DNA of 64,000 nucleotides from JBCCDY01 sp039030555 (lineage in GTDB: Bacteria > Bacteroidota > Bacteroidia > Cytophagales > Cyclobacteriaceae). The notes beneath the pieces are model-generated. The model saw nothing but the letters and a program-made list of their open reading frames with translations, was not told the DNA's origin and ran no database searches. Numbering within the stretch: the stretch's first letter is position 1; every line of letters begins with the position of its first letter. Both the position numbers and the translations under genes were made by a program. The DNA lies in assembly GCA_039030555.1 (NCBI GenBank), contig JBCCDY010000006.1, positions 62,001-126,000 on the forward strand, in the 5' to 3' direction. Shown piece by piece: positions 16,356 to 25,467 of the stretch.

Positions 16356-17270
16356 TTAATAAGTTCTTCTAAAAGGTAATGTAGTACACCTGAAAAGTCC
16401 TTCCATTTTGGATATTTCCTGATAAGGTGTCTCTTCAACCGTCATACCCATTTTTCTCAATTCTCCATTCAGTCTTACAAATGAGGGATCAGAAACTACT
16501 GTTTTAGGATTGATTGAAAAAATGTTAGAATTCATCCTAAACATCTCTTCCTGGTTGATTTTTATAGTATTGGTTTCGCCGAAATAATTCAATAGAAATT
16601 CATAATCGGTCTTATTCTTGAAGCCTCCTTCGTAAAGTATGCATTGATCATCCCCGAAAGGTTGAAAACAACAATCCAGGTGAAGAGCATTTTGATAGGG
16701 ATCATCATCCGATTTGACCAACTCGATTCCGATTACCTTTAGCTCAGGAAATGTATTTTTTAAAAATTCAATTCCCAATCGATTCGTCCTACTGACCTCG
16801 TACTTCTCAAAATCCTGATCTTCCGAATAGCCAACAAAAAGATAATCTCTCCATGGCATTACGTCCCCACCTTCTATTCTTACTCCTTTGGGCACCCTTA
16901 ATACCTCGGGTTTAAGATTAACCAGATGGTCTATTATGCCCTCAATCTCTTTTTCTCTTTTATTTATTATGGCAGAAAGTATAAATCTGTTTCTAACCAC
17001 AAAACCAAGATCGCGAACAAAAACCTGATTGCAATCCTCAATGCTATCCGGATGGTAAACATCCACGTTGTATCTTTCCAGAACGTTCTTGAATTTCTCC
17101 AGCTCGTTAATAACATCCTGCTGTTTAGGGTATTGACCTTTTTCCAGATAATACCTTGATTTGGGGTCATAGGTGTCTTCGATTTTTGGAATTGGGCCAA
17201 AACTCTCTGCTGTTCCTAACAAGACCTCCTCTAATGGAGCCGTTTCATCTCTAACCTGGACGTTGATCAT
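16356..17270 (-). CDS. Amidinotransferase/DDAH-family guanidino-modifying enzyme
   Basis: A 304-residue pentein-fold enzyme starting MINVQVRDETAPLEEVLLGT at ATG 17270; seven upstream codons are possible but weaker. Visible active-site elements are EDCNQVFVRDLGFV (substrate-binding Asp/Arg), IEGGDVMPW, His in ALHLDCCFQPF, and the nucleophile Cys in LFRCTTLPFRR near the C-terminus. Members include dimethylarginine dimethylaminohydrolase, arginine deiminase and glycine amidinotransferase; the sequence alone does not settle which. Pairing with the CtlX-type gene just downstream suggests stepwise breakdown of arginine or methylated arginine to ornithine or citrulline products (inference). Confidence 0.85.
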   Translation of the reverse strand: MINVQVRDETAPLEEVLLGTAESFGPIPKIEDTYDPKSRYYLEKGQYPKQQDVINELEKFKNVLERYNVDVYHPDSIEDCNQVFVRDLGFVVRNRFILSAIINKREKEIEGIIDHLVNLKPEVLRVPKGVRIEGGDVMPWRDYLFVGYSEDQDFEKYEVSRTNRLGIEFLKNTFPELKVIGIELVKSDDDPYQNALHLDCCFQPFGDDQCILYEGGFKNKTDYEFLLNYFGETNTIKINQEEMFRMNSNIFSINPKTVVSDPSFVRLNGELRKMGMTVEETPYQEISKMEGLFRCTTLPFRRTY

Positions 17271-17389
17271 ACTATTCTTTAAGCGCCGCAAGTTAGTTAA
17301 CCCGGATAATCCGAGATGTAATTCTGGAGAAATTTTTCAACTTGACACTTTTCAGGTCGGAATAGCTGTCAATTAGCTACGAAAAGCCA

Positions 17390-18430
17390 TTAATGAGTCT
17401 GGAGTTTTTGGATTTGCCTATTCATAATCCAAAACCAAACAGGAGGTACAAGGGCAAGGAGTATCATTCCAGGGTAACCTGTAGGCATTTGAGGAGTATC
17501 TTCCATATGACGAAGTACTTGATACTTCCGATTGGCCTTAAAATGATGGTCGGAGTGACGAGAAAGCTCAAACAGCATAATTCTTCCCACAACATGATCC
17601 GAATTCCAGGAATGATGCGGCTGAACCATTTCATACCGATCTTTCTGCTTTTGCCTGAGCAATCCGTAATGCTCTATATAGTTTACAGTTTCTAATAGCA
17701 AGATCCCAATAAAGGCAGCAATCATGAATAACAGCATCGTTTTCAAGCCAAAGAAAATTGCTATAGATATCAATAAGCCGATCTGGGCTATTTGCATGAT
17801 GAGCATCTCATTCTTTGATGAAAAGAATGATAGCTTCTTTTTCTTCAATGAATCTGTCTGGATTTTCCAGGCCGAGATGTAACTCATTACGATTGATCTT
17901 AACCAGAAAAAGTAAAGTAATTCTCCCTTTCTAGCCGTTGCGGGGTCATCAGGTGTTGATACATTTTTATGATGGCCTCTATTGTGTTCAATGAAAAAAT
18001 GGAGATATAAAGATGATAAAAGAAGTGCTTTCGCTAGAAATTGCTCGCCTTTATTTGATCGATGGCCTAATTCATGGCCAACGTTAATTCCAAAAACTCC
18101 GCAGAGAAGGCCCATGGCAACTGTCCTTCCGAGTATTTCATTTAATTGTTGTGTTTGTGAAATAGTAAATAAGAAGAAAACTAGTAAAGCATACTGAATT
18201 GGCACTGTAGCGTATACCATCCAATCGTAAAGCACATCTTTCTTTAATACTTCTTCTTCGGTTTCGCTTAGATTTTCTTCATTGGGCTTAAAAAAAAGCT
18301 CCAAAAGCGGGATTAGTACAAAAACTTCTATGACGGGAAGCCACACATAAAAACCTTCTTTCAGGAAGCTGACAATTACCAGTGTTGGCAAACTAAAAAC
18401 AGCTAAGTATTTTAATGCTTTAACTTTCAT
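17390..18430 (-). CDS. alkB: AlkB-type integral membrane alkane/fatty-acyl hydroxylase
   Basis: A 346-residue membrane di-iron enzyme. Hydrophobic segments cover about residues 10-45, 70-120 and 205-250. The eight-histidine pattern is complete: GHELGHRSN, the HFFIEHNRGHHKN box, NYIEHYG and SRHSDHH. Together with the typical HHKNVSTPDDPATAR stretch, these point to alkane 1-monooxygenase rather than a plain desaturase. The reaction would be terminal hydroxylation of alkanes or a related chain, needing rubredoxin, which is not in the window. It is divergently arranged with a TetR regulator, with a dyad over its promoter. Substrate is not predictable. Confidence 0.9.
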   Translation of the reverse strand: MKVKALKYLAVFSLPTLVIVSFLKEGFYVWLPVIEVFVLIPLLELFFKPNEENLSETEEEVLKKDVLYDWMVYATVPIQYALLVFFLFTISQTQQLNEILGRTVAMGLLCGVFGINVGHELGHRSNKGEQFLAKALLLSSLYLHFFIEHNRGHHKNVSTPDDPATARKGELLYFFWLRSIVMSYISAWKIQTDSLKKKKLSFFSSKNEMLIMQIAQIGLLISIAIFFGLKTMLLFMIAAFIGILLLETVNYIEHYGLLRQKQKDRYEMVQPHHSWNSDHVVGRIMLFELSRHSDHHFKANRKYQVLRHMEDTPQMPTGYPGMILLALVPPVWFWIMNRQIQKLQTH

Positions 18431-18437
18431 GGTAATA

Positions 18438-18468
18438 TAAAACTATGGCAATTACAATATTTATCAAA
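18438..18468 (-). promoter_or_regulatory. alkB promoter (-33 TTTG, 19 bp, -7 TAGTTTTA)
   Basis: On the minus strand TTTG (18465-18468) is followed after exactly 19 bp by TAGTTTTA (18438-18445), matching the Bacteroidota promoter TTTG-N19-TAnnTTTG at all but the last base. The alkB ATG begins 8 bp downstream of the -7 box. Confidence 0.6.
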
Positions 18469-18488
18469 CTATTTTATAAATAATAGTT
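18467..18488. promoter_or_regulatory. Probable TetR operator between alkB and its regulator
   Basis: AACTATT (18467-18473) and AATAGTT (18482-18488) form a perfect 7-bp dyad with an 8-bp AT-only centre, a usual size for TetR-family operators. One arm overlaps the -33 element of the alkB promoter and the other lies 6 bp before the TetR start codon, so binding could repress both genes. Assignment to this regulator is inferred from position. Confidence 0.55.
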
Positions 18489-18494
18489 CGATTT

Positions 18495-19091
18495 ATGGGT
18501 AGAAAGGCAGTTAAAAAAGCGAGAAAAGAGGATCATCCTAAGTTTGAAAGTTGGAGAAATAAACTTGCACCTGAGATTCTCAGGAGTGGGTTTAAGGATT
18601 TAACAATGGATGTTGTGGCTAAAAAGCTCAGTATCAGTAAATCCACGATTTATGAGTATTTAGCCAGTAAGGAGCAGATTGTAGCGATGGTCTTTGAGTA
18701 CAAATTAAGTCAGCTGGCCCAATTTGAGCATCATTTATTCGATGAGAACCTCAACTTTAAGGATCGATTCACCGCAGCACTTACCGTTTTTTCAGAGCAT
18801 GCGTCTCAGTTATCCAACGTTTTCTTGTTGGAGCTGAAAACGACCCAACCCCAACTTTGGGATAAAATAAAACTATTTATAAAGGAGTCTTTAATGAAGC
18901 TGGGAAAGTTCTACCAGGATGGTATGGAAGCACAGGCTTTCAAAAAGCATCCTGTCAAAATTTTACTCATTACCGATCAGCTTTTTTTCGAGCAGGTGAT
19001 AGACCCGGACTTCCTGGAGAGCCAAAAAATGACCCTCCAGGAAGTTGTTGATTCTTACTTAAAACTCAAATTTGAAGGATTACTAAGATGA
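18495..19091 (+). CDS. TetR/AcrR-family transcriptional regulator
   Basis: A 198-residue regulator with an N-terminal TetR helix-turn-helix: ILRSGFKDLTMDVVAKKLSI followed by SKSTIYEYLASKEQIV (about residues 28-64). The remaining 130 residues form a helical ligand domain that cannot be assigned to a ligand. The start ATG at 18495 follows a dyad operator directly, leaving little room for a leader, so autoregulation is likely. It is divergent from alkB, which suggests control of alkB by a hydrophobic substrate or acyl compound (inference). It converges with the giant T9SS gene, only 3 bp apart. Confidence 0.93.
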   Translation: MGRKAVKKARKEDHPKFESWRNKLAPEILRSGFKDLTMDVVAKKLSISKSTIYEYLASKEQIVAMVFEYKLSQLAQFEHHLFDENLNFKDRFTAALTVFSEHASQLSNVFLLELKTTQPQLWDKIKLFIKESLMKLGKFYQDGMEAQAFKKHPVKILLITDQLFFEQVIDPDFLESQKMTLQEVVDSYLKLKFEGLLR

Positions 19092-19094
19092 ATA

Positions 19095-22000
19095 TCAGTT
19101 TTTGATGATTCGTTCTCTTACTATTTCTCCGTTTTCATATTCAACTGAAATCAGATAGACTCCTGCTTGAAGATTTCCCATCTGGATTTGTATCTCCGAT
19201 CCACCTGAAACATCCCGATTGATCACTTCATTTCCAGAAAGATCCAAAAGCCGAAGTATTGCATCGGATTGTTGACTAAAACTGATGGTCAATTGATTTA
19301 CCACCGGGTTAGGGAAAATTCTGAGCTCCAGAGGTTGGTCTTCAATACTGGAAAGCACTTGATCTACTTCAATCACAAAAGAGGTGGAAACGCTTGCTCC
19401 ATTACCATCATCTGCTGTTAACGTAATGGTTGTAGAGCCGCTGCCTACCTCTGAAATATTTAGAGCATTTCCGGAAAGTTCAACTTCAACAACTTCTGAA
19501 TCACTGTTCGAAGCTGTTATAGCTAAGGTGTTATTATCCGGATCAGAAAATACATTTGAAATATCAATAGTTTCCGTTCCAAAACCCTGGAATAGCAAGA
19601 TAGAGCCGATCTCTTCATTTACTATTGGAGATCCATTAACTGTAAAAAGGAATAGGTTCTCTGTAATGCCTTCATTGCCATCGTCAGCTGTAACTGTTAT
19701 TGTGGCAATGCCTGTACCAACTTCTGCTAAAGTAAGAATACTTCCATTTAAGGATGTAGTGACAACTTCTTCATTATTACTCTCTACTGATATGAGAAGT
19801 ATGTCCATATCAACATCTGTAAATACATTATCCAAATCAACGGTAGTGGATTCAAAACCTTCCTGCTCAAGTATGTTAGCCAGAGGATTTGCGATGGTAG
19901 GTGCCGAGTTAATAACTACTTGAAAAGTATTGTTCCCTTCTCCTCCACGACCATCTGTTGCGGTGATGCTAACGTTTGTAGTTCCATTAGCAACTTCGGT
20001 AACCGTAATAACATTATCCATTAGAGAGACCCCAGCAACATTGTCATCTTCATTGGTGAACAGATAAGAAATTTCATCTCCGTCAACATCAGAAAAAACG
20101 GTATCCAGATCTATAGAAATGGATATAAACCCTGATTGTAAGATTAAGTCTTCAATTGGATTAGAAGCGATAGGCTGGGCGTTGATCACCAGTTCAAATT
20201 GTGTATCTACCGAGCCACCATTGCCATCATCAGCAGATAGATCAATCGTTGTTGTTCCTGTTCCAACCTCAGATAAAATGAGCAGGTTGGACGAAATATC
20301 TGCAAGCACTATAGCCTCATTATTACTGTTTGCGGTAAATATAAGAGGGTTTCCATCACCATCATTGAAAACCGTATCTAAATCAATACTTAATGAAGTA
20401 AAACCTTGTTGCAAGAAAAGGTCATCTATTGGGTCGATTAGCTGAGGTGAAGCATTGACAATTAGTATGAAATCGTCGGAGATCATTTCTCCATTTCCGT
20501 CCATAGCCGTTACGCTAATTGTGGAAGTTCCATTAGTGACTTCCGTAATTGTCAGAATATCTCCAGTGATATCTACCGTAGCATTGGCCTCATTACTACT
20601 TATTGCATCATACATTAAAACGTCATTATCCTCATCATCAAATACAAGCGACAAATCAATATCTTCGGTCATGAACCCGGACTGAAGTATTAAATTATCA
20701 AACGGATCTATTACCGTTGGAGCATCATTCAAATCGTTTAAGGGTACCTGAATTGTTAAAGTTGAAGACAAAGCAGGTGAACCACCGTCGGTAGCTGCTA
20801 TTTCAAGTTCAAAAATTGGAGTTTCTTCAAAGTTAAAGGCGCTGGAATTATTTACAAAAAGTTCTCCGGTTAAAGCATCGATACTAAAGGCATTACTTAT
20901 ATTTCCTCCTGATATAGAAAAAATTACATCTCCATTTATTCCCGCATCAGGGTCTGTTACATCAATAAATATACCTAGTGCCCCGGTTACCGTGTTTTCG
21001 TCTAGAGCGAAGTTCGGCCCGCTAAGAATAGGTGCTTCATTAACATCCAGGATATTGATAGTAACAATTTCAGGAATACTTGTATTCGTTCCATCTCCAA
21101 CGGTGACGGTAATCTCGACGGGGTTAGTGATTGTTTCAAAATCAAGATCGTCAGAATCGTTGACTAAAAGCTCCCCGGTAAGAGGGTCTAAGTCGAATAA
21201 TGGCTCTGCATCGCCATCGTCATTCGGATTTCCGGAAATGATCGTCCAATCCTGTGAAATAGCCCCGAAATCCGGGTCTAAATCTTCTATAGTTCCAACC
21301 AGCGTGCCGTTAGCAGAATTCTCTTCCAACTGGAATGACTGATCTGCAATTACGGTAGGGGGATCACTTACGGGCGCTATGGATATTAAGATCGTTTCGA
21401 TATTAGATTCGTCTTGCCCATCACTGACACTAATTGTTATGGAAGCCGCATTAGGTCCATTTAAATTTAATTCAGCAGAAAAGAGCAAGTCTTCAAGTGC
21501 TGTATTTATATCGCTAATATCTCCTTCTGCGGTGAAGTTATCTGACCCATTTCCGTTTCCTCCGAAAGTTATTCCAGTTGTTCCTATACTGACTGTTCCT
21601 CCAGAAGAGCTTACTGACAAAGTAAGGATTGAGTTATCAACATCAGAAACTGAAAACTTAAGAGGAATACCTTTATCAACATCATCTTCGGAAATTGCTA
21701 TTCTTGCGAACATGTTTCCAAATCCCAGTGGACCTGCTCCCACATCAATGGTACCTACAACGGAGTTGTCACTAGCATCAATCACAGTGATATTATCATC
21801 TGTTTGATTGGTTACGAAAATCAAAGACCCTTCCGGGCTGATCGATATTCCATTAGGATTAACCCCTACATCCACGGTTGTAATTATAGAATTGGTTTGT
21901 GTGTCAATAACGGTAACGAGACTTGCAGTGATGTTCGTAACATACAATTTGGAAGCATCATCACTCACAGAAAGGTGAAAAGGCCTATTGGAAACTGGAA

Positions 22001-24413
22001 TAGAAGTGATTTCAGTTTCAGTCTCGACGTCAATTACGGAAACGGTATTATCCAGCGAGTTTGTTACGTAAAGTAGAGATCCGTCCGGGCTAGCAGCAAC
22101 GTCTACAGGAGCGTTACCAACTGAAATGGAAGATAAAACCATATTCGACAAGGCATCGATTACGCTCACAACATCTGAGGCTCTGTTTGTAACGAAAATT
22201 CTTTCTCCATCGAGACTTACAAATATATTGGTAGGTTCTCCTCCTACATCTATGTTACCCAAAACAGTATTGGTGAGCACATCTATAACAGCTACTCTTC
22301 CATTGATCGATGCGTTTACATCTGTCGCTACATATACCTGACTACCATCTAAACTTACAGCGATCCCATCCGGGTCCTGACCGACTGGTATAGTGGCAAT
22401 GACCGTATTATTTGTTGTATTAATCACGGAGACGGAATTACCAGTTTGATTTGTGATATACACGCTGGTGCCATCTGGTGATACGGCTACACCAGTAGGG
22501 CCCTGGCCGACATCTATTGTTTCTATTAAGGATAAGGTTACCGGATCAATAACTGATACGGTGTTGTCTGAAAAATTGGGAACATAAGCAAAAGATTGAA
22601 CAGTAAGAACAGGAGCATCATTGGTTTCCAAAATTGAAAAAGTGATGGAAGCTGTATTTGAATTCTCAATACCATCACTACTTATTAAGGAAATCCCAGC
22701 TACGGAAGTCCCACTAAGATTCGGTGTCGGGGTAAAGGTGGCCTCATCTAAGGCCGTATTAATATCGGCTAATGAGCCTTGAGCTGTAAATGAGGAAGAG
22801 CTATTTCCGTCACCTCCAAAAATAATGTTCGCAGATCCTAGCGTAACAGTTCCTCCCGTTATAACAAATGTTACTGTTTGATCATCGTTATTGATATCAT
22901 CAATCTGTATATCATCCGATAGCGGTACGTCAATATCATCTTCATTTACTATTGGTACTGCTGGTGCAGTAGCGATAGGAGCTGTATTCAAAATCGTTAA
23001 AACAAAACTGTCTATAACCAGAGGATTACCATTATCATTAGCGCTTACAGATATTGTTGTCGCTCCTATGCCGTTTTCAGTAACCGTTAAGGTGTTGTCA
23101 GTAATTGATGTTGTTGCTACCGATATTTCTGAAGAGGAAGCCGTAAAGTCCAGATCAGGATCATCTGCATCGCTGAAGATCGTTGAAAGATCGAACGTTA
23201 GTGTTTCAAAACCAGCCTGAATCTCCAAATCAGAAATTGGATTCTGGATTATTGGCGCAAAGTCATCATCCTGAATTTGAATGGTGACTTGCTGCGGAGT
23301 TATTTCATTTCCGTTCGTAATAGCGTCAATATCGATTATTATGGATTCATCAATTTCTTCAAGATTATCATCTATTACCGATAACTGAATGGAGGCGCTA
23401 GGTTGATTCGCAGGAACTGTTATAGTTGATGCAGCATTAAAATCATCTGTAATGACCGCGTCGCCAGAGTAGGCTAATTCCACAACAACATCGAAAATGA
23501 CCGTAGAACCTACCGTTGCAGTTATATTTGCTATTCCCCCATTCTCATCAACATTACTGTTATCAACACTAAGCATCACATCAGGTGGTGTATCCACCAA
23601 AAAAATGGGTTGAATACCCGGAAAATTTGGCCCTGCTGCCGTAATATCTATTCGTGAATTGTCATTACCTGTCCAATTGCTTCGATCACCAATTTCAGAT
23701 AAGAGGATTGTTTTATCGCCAATAAAAGTTCCATTATAAACGTAATTGTCATTATGAAAAGCACTAGTTGTGAGACCTACGGCTGTGATGTTCAGTGTAA
23801 GATCGTCCGGTAAAAATGATGTTGTAAGGTCGTTAAATCCAGTAGTTCTCCATTCACCTGGAATAGTACCATTTGAAGTACTCCAATTGGCTAGGCCATG
23901 AATGAATAGACTTGGTGTATTATTGTCTATTCCCTGAAAAATCAACCATGAATCGCCACTACCATCAACCGGAACAGAAGTATTCCAACCGCTCACTGAA
24001 ATTGTTCCGAAATTCAGAATATCTCCGGAAACAGTACCTCCGGAAACCACATCGCCCTCAATACTAAAATTAATTAGTGTACCTGCATCAATCTCTGTAT
24101 TAGTTGTCCAACTTATTACTCCATCAACACCTGCTCCGGTTTCTAATACACTACCATCCCAGGGGAAATCTGTGATAAAAACGGTTTCTCCATTTCCAAT
24201 ATCAGATAGAGCTACTATGGAGAGTTCTACCGGATCGCCAAGAGGATCAGCCGTTACACCAACGAAAGCCAAATCGCCAGTCTCTAATTGGGCATAGACT
24301 TGAAAATTTGTTAGTTGAAAGACAACTATTAATAAGCCTTTACATAGAATTGAAAGATGTTTTTTGAAAGACCTTCCAACATGGCAAAAAATTCGTTCCA
24401 TATCTATTTTCAT
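19095..24413 (-). CDS. Giant T9SS-exported surface protein with YVTN propeller and cadherin/Ig-like repeats
   Basis: 1772 residues. Order of parts: a signal peptide (about 1-41); an N-terminal beta-rich domain (42-270); a Calx-beta-like domain (280-385); one copy of a roughly 90-residue Ig-like repeat (387-477); an Ig-like domain rich in Asp (478-600); a seven-blade propeller of about 42-residue YVTN-type repeats (about 608-905; blades read VYITN, IFVTN or LYVTN and SVSVI or VTVID); a second Asp-rich domain (905-1020); two cadherin-like domains (1020-1235); five further copies of the 90-residue repeat (1235-1690); and a T9SS type A sorting domain (about 1692-1772: FPNPVVNQLTISF, LLDLSGNEV, GVYLISVEYENGEIVRERII). 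Many Asp-rich loops suggest calcium binding. It is probably a cell-surface or secreted adhesin or matrix protein. It converges with the TetR gene; no partner is adjacent. Confidence 0.93.
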   Translation of the reverse strand: MKIDMERIFCHVGRSFKKHLSILCKGLLIVVFQLTNFQVYAQLETGDLAFVGVTADPLGDPVELSIVALSDIGNGETVFITDFPWDGSVLETGAGVDGVISWTTNTEIDAGTLINFSIEGDVVSGGTVSGDILNFGTISVSGWNTSVPVDGSGDSWLIFQGIDNNTPSLFIHGLANWSTSNGTIPGEWRTTGFNDLTTSFLPDDLTLNITAVGLTTSAFHNDNYVYNGTFIGDKTILLSEIGDRSNWTGNDNSRIDITAAGPNFPGIQPIFLVDTPPDVMLSVDNSNVDENGGIANITATVGSTVIFDVVVELAYSGDAVITDDFNAASTITVPANQPSASIQLSVIDDNLEEIDESIIIDIDAITNGNEITPQQVTIQIQDDDFAPIIQNPISDLEIQAGFETLTFDLSTIFSDADDPDLDFTASSSEISVATTSITDNTLTVTENGIGATTISVSANDNGNPLVIDSFVLTILNTAPIATAPAVPIVNEDDIDVPLSDDIQIDDINNDDQTVTFVITGGTVTLGSANIIFGGDGNSSSSFTAQGSLADINTALDEATFTPTPNLSGTSVAGISLISSDGIENSNTASITFSILETNDAPVLTVQSFAYVPNFSDNTVSVIDPVTLSLIETIDVGQGPTGVAVSPDGTSVYITNQTGNSVSVINTTNNTVIATIPVGQDPDGIAVSLDGSQVYVATDVNASINGRVAVIDVLTNTVLGNIDVGGEPTNIFVSLDGERIFVTNRASDVVSVIDALSNMVLSSISVGNAPVDVAASPDGSLLYVTNSLDNTVSVIDVETETEITSIPVSNRPFHLSVSDDASKLYVTNITASLVTVIDTQTNSIITTVDVGVNPNGISISPEGSLIFVTNQTDDNITVIDASDNSVVGTIDVGAGPLGFGNMFARIAISEDDVDKGIPLKFSVSDVDNSILTLSVSSSGGTVSIGTTGITFGGNGNGSDNFTAEGDISDINTALEDLLFSAELNLNGPNAASITISVSDGQDESNIETILISIAPVSDPPTVIADQSFQLEENSANGTLVGTIEDLDPDFGAISQDWTIISGNPNDDGDAEPLFDLDPLTGELLVNDSDDLDFETITNPVEITVTVGDGTNTSIPEIVTINILDVNEAPILSGPNFALDENTVTGALGIFIDVTDPDAGINGDVIFSISGGNISNAFSIDALTGELFVNNSSAFNFEETPIFELEIAATDGGSPALSSTLTIQVPLNDLNDAPTVIDPFDNLILQSGFMTEDIDLSLVFDDEDNDVLMYDAISSNEANATVDITGDILTITEVTNGTSTISVTAMDGNGEMISDDFILIVNASPQLIDPIDDLFLQQGFTSLSIDLDTVFNDGDGNPLIFTANSNNEAIVLADISSNLLILSEVGTGTTTIDLSADDGNGGSVDTQFELVINAQPIASNPIEDLILQSGFISISIDLDTVFSDVDGDEISYLFTNEDDNVAGVSLMDNVITVTEVANGTTNVSITATDGRGGEGNNTFQVVINSAPTIANPLANILEQEGFESTTVDLDNVFTDVDMDILLISVESNNEEVVTTSLNGSILTLAEVGTGIATITVTADDGNEGITENLFLFTVNGSPIVNEEIGSILLFQGFGTETIDISNVFSDPDNNTLAITASNSDSEVVEVELSGNALNISEVGSGSTTITLTADDGNGASVSTSFVIEVDQVLSSIEDQPLELRIFPNPVVNQLTISFSQQSDAILRLLDLSGNEVINRDVSGGSEIQIQMGNLQAGVYLISVEYENGEIVRERIIKN

Positions 24414-24594
24414 TAACTTAAGCCTATATTATCTATGAATATTTATAAATATAAGGGATTCATATGATAACAGACACGTTTATGGGCTTTAGCATTCATT
24501 CATCACTCAAAGTTCATAGGAAAGTCTTCAAGCAGGATCCTCTGAATTATTATGAGACGATAAATGTTAAGCCTTTTGCAAGACTAATACTATT

Positions 24595-25059
24595 TCAAAG
24601 TAGATCATCAATTTCCCAGAAGAATCGTTCTTTCGTTTTGGGTTTTGCACCAAGTTTCTTATAAAACTGAATGGTTTCGACATTAAAATTCGGAGTTTGC
24701 CATTGTAGCTGTTGGCAGCCTTCTTTCTTCGCTTCTTCTTTTATTACTTTCATTAGCTGTTTTCCAAACCCCTGACCTCTCAAGCTTTCTTCCAGGTAGA
24801 TACAGTCTAAGTACATGTAAAAATCTCCATCCCAGGTTGAAACCTGTTTGGTGAAAGTTGCATACCCCAATAATGCATCATCTGCCGAGATTACCAGGCA
24901 TTTCAAAAGAGCCCCTTTACTAAAAAGGAGCGCTTTAAGCTTAAGTTCATGATTTTCTGTTTTCCATTCAGCTTTCTCATACTCCGCATGTTTCATACAT
25001 AAATGAGAAAGTTGCTGAAGATCAGACATTTTAGCTGGCCGAATAATCGCTTTCAACAT
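24595..25059 (-). CDS. GNAT-family N-acetyltransferase
   Basis: A 154-residue GNAT protein from ATG 25059 (an in-frame ATG two codons upstream is also possible). The acetyl-CoA-binding motif A is LEESLRGQGFGKQLMKVIKE (R/Q-x-x-G-x-G/A), and the strand-turn LQWQTPNFNVETIQFYKKLG is the usual motif B. Similarity to the diamine or small-amine acetyltransferase group is suggested by the opening IIRPAKMSDLQQL, but the substrate is unknown. Its start overlaps the end of the rhodanese gene by several bases, so the two are translationally coupled. It was not tied to a regulator other than the LysR gene divergent from the pair. Confidence 0.88.
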   Translation of the reverse strand: MLKAIIRPAKMSDLQQLSHLCMKHAEYEKAEWKTENHELKLKALLFSKGALLKCLVISADDALLGYATFTKQVSTWDGDFYMYLDCIYLEESLRGQGFGKQLMKVIKEEAKKEGCQQLQWQTPNFNVETIQFYKKLGAKPKTKERFFWEIDDLL

Positions 25060-25445
25060 GCACAATGGATTTCTACTCCAGCAGTAGATTTTTGACCCTC
25101 AGTGGCGTAGCCATCAAATTTCCACCACTCTATTCCTCCAATCAGTTCCTTAACTTTAAAACCATATTCAGATAGTTTCAAAGCTCCTTTCGTTGAACCA
25201 TTACAGCCTATTCCATCACAATAGCATACATAAGTTTTACTCATATCCAGTTTTTTAACGGACTCTTCATTCATTCGTCTGTGGGGGAAATTTATAGCTC
25301 CGGGAATATGCTCTCTTTTGTAACCAAATTCCTGGCGTGTATCGATGACGATAGTATCTTCGCCCTTTTCGAGCATCTCGAATAGATCTGAAGGATCCAT
25401 CTCATACGTCAATTTACTCTTGTAAAAGTCTACTTGCGTTTGCAT
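25053..25445 (-). CDS. Single-domain rhodanese-like protein
   Basis: The 130-residue protein has one rhodanese domain. IVIDTRQEFGYKREHIPGAI is the family's N-terminal CH2A-type motif, and YVCYCDGIGCNGSTKGA holds the active-site loop with a Cys at the expected position. A Cys-x-Cys at the very C-terminus (EIHCAC) is an unusual extra thiol pair. Rhodaneses transfer sulfane sulfur to thiol acceptors. The gene is divergent from a LysR regulator and overlaps a GNAT gene. A TAnnTTTG promoter box lies 22 bp upstream. The likely role is thiol or sulfur handling controlled by the LysR protein (inference). Confidence 0.9.
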   Translation of the reverse strand: MQTQVDFYKSKLTYEMDPSDLFEMLEKGEDTIVIDTRQEFGYKREHIPGAINFPHRRMNEESVKKLDMSKTYVCYCDGIGCNGSTKGALKLSEYGFKVKELIGGIEWWKFDGYATEGQKSTAGVEIHCAC

Positions 25446-25467
25446 AATTATTAATTTTAATATGCCT

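Noticed and set aside
16356..17270. Glycine amidinotransferase as a specific name
   Set aside because: The pentein superfamily has several reactions with the same catalytic residues; sequence alone does not choose between them.
19384..23220. Many long open frames on the plus strand opposite the giant T9SS gene
   Set aside because: They are antisense shadows. The minus-strand frame has a signal peptide, ordered domains and a sorting domain, and the plus frames show repetitive Ser/Thr/Val-rich translations without family features.
24464..24664. Open frame of 66 codons on the plus strand beside the GNAT gene
   Set aside because: It runs into the GNAT gene antisense and shows no coding character; better explained as chance.
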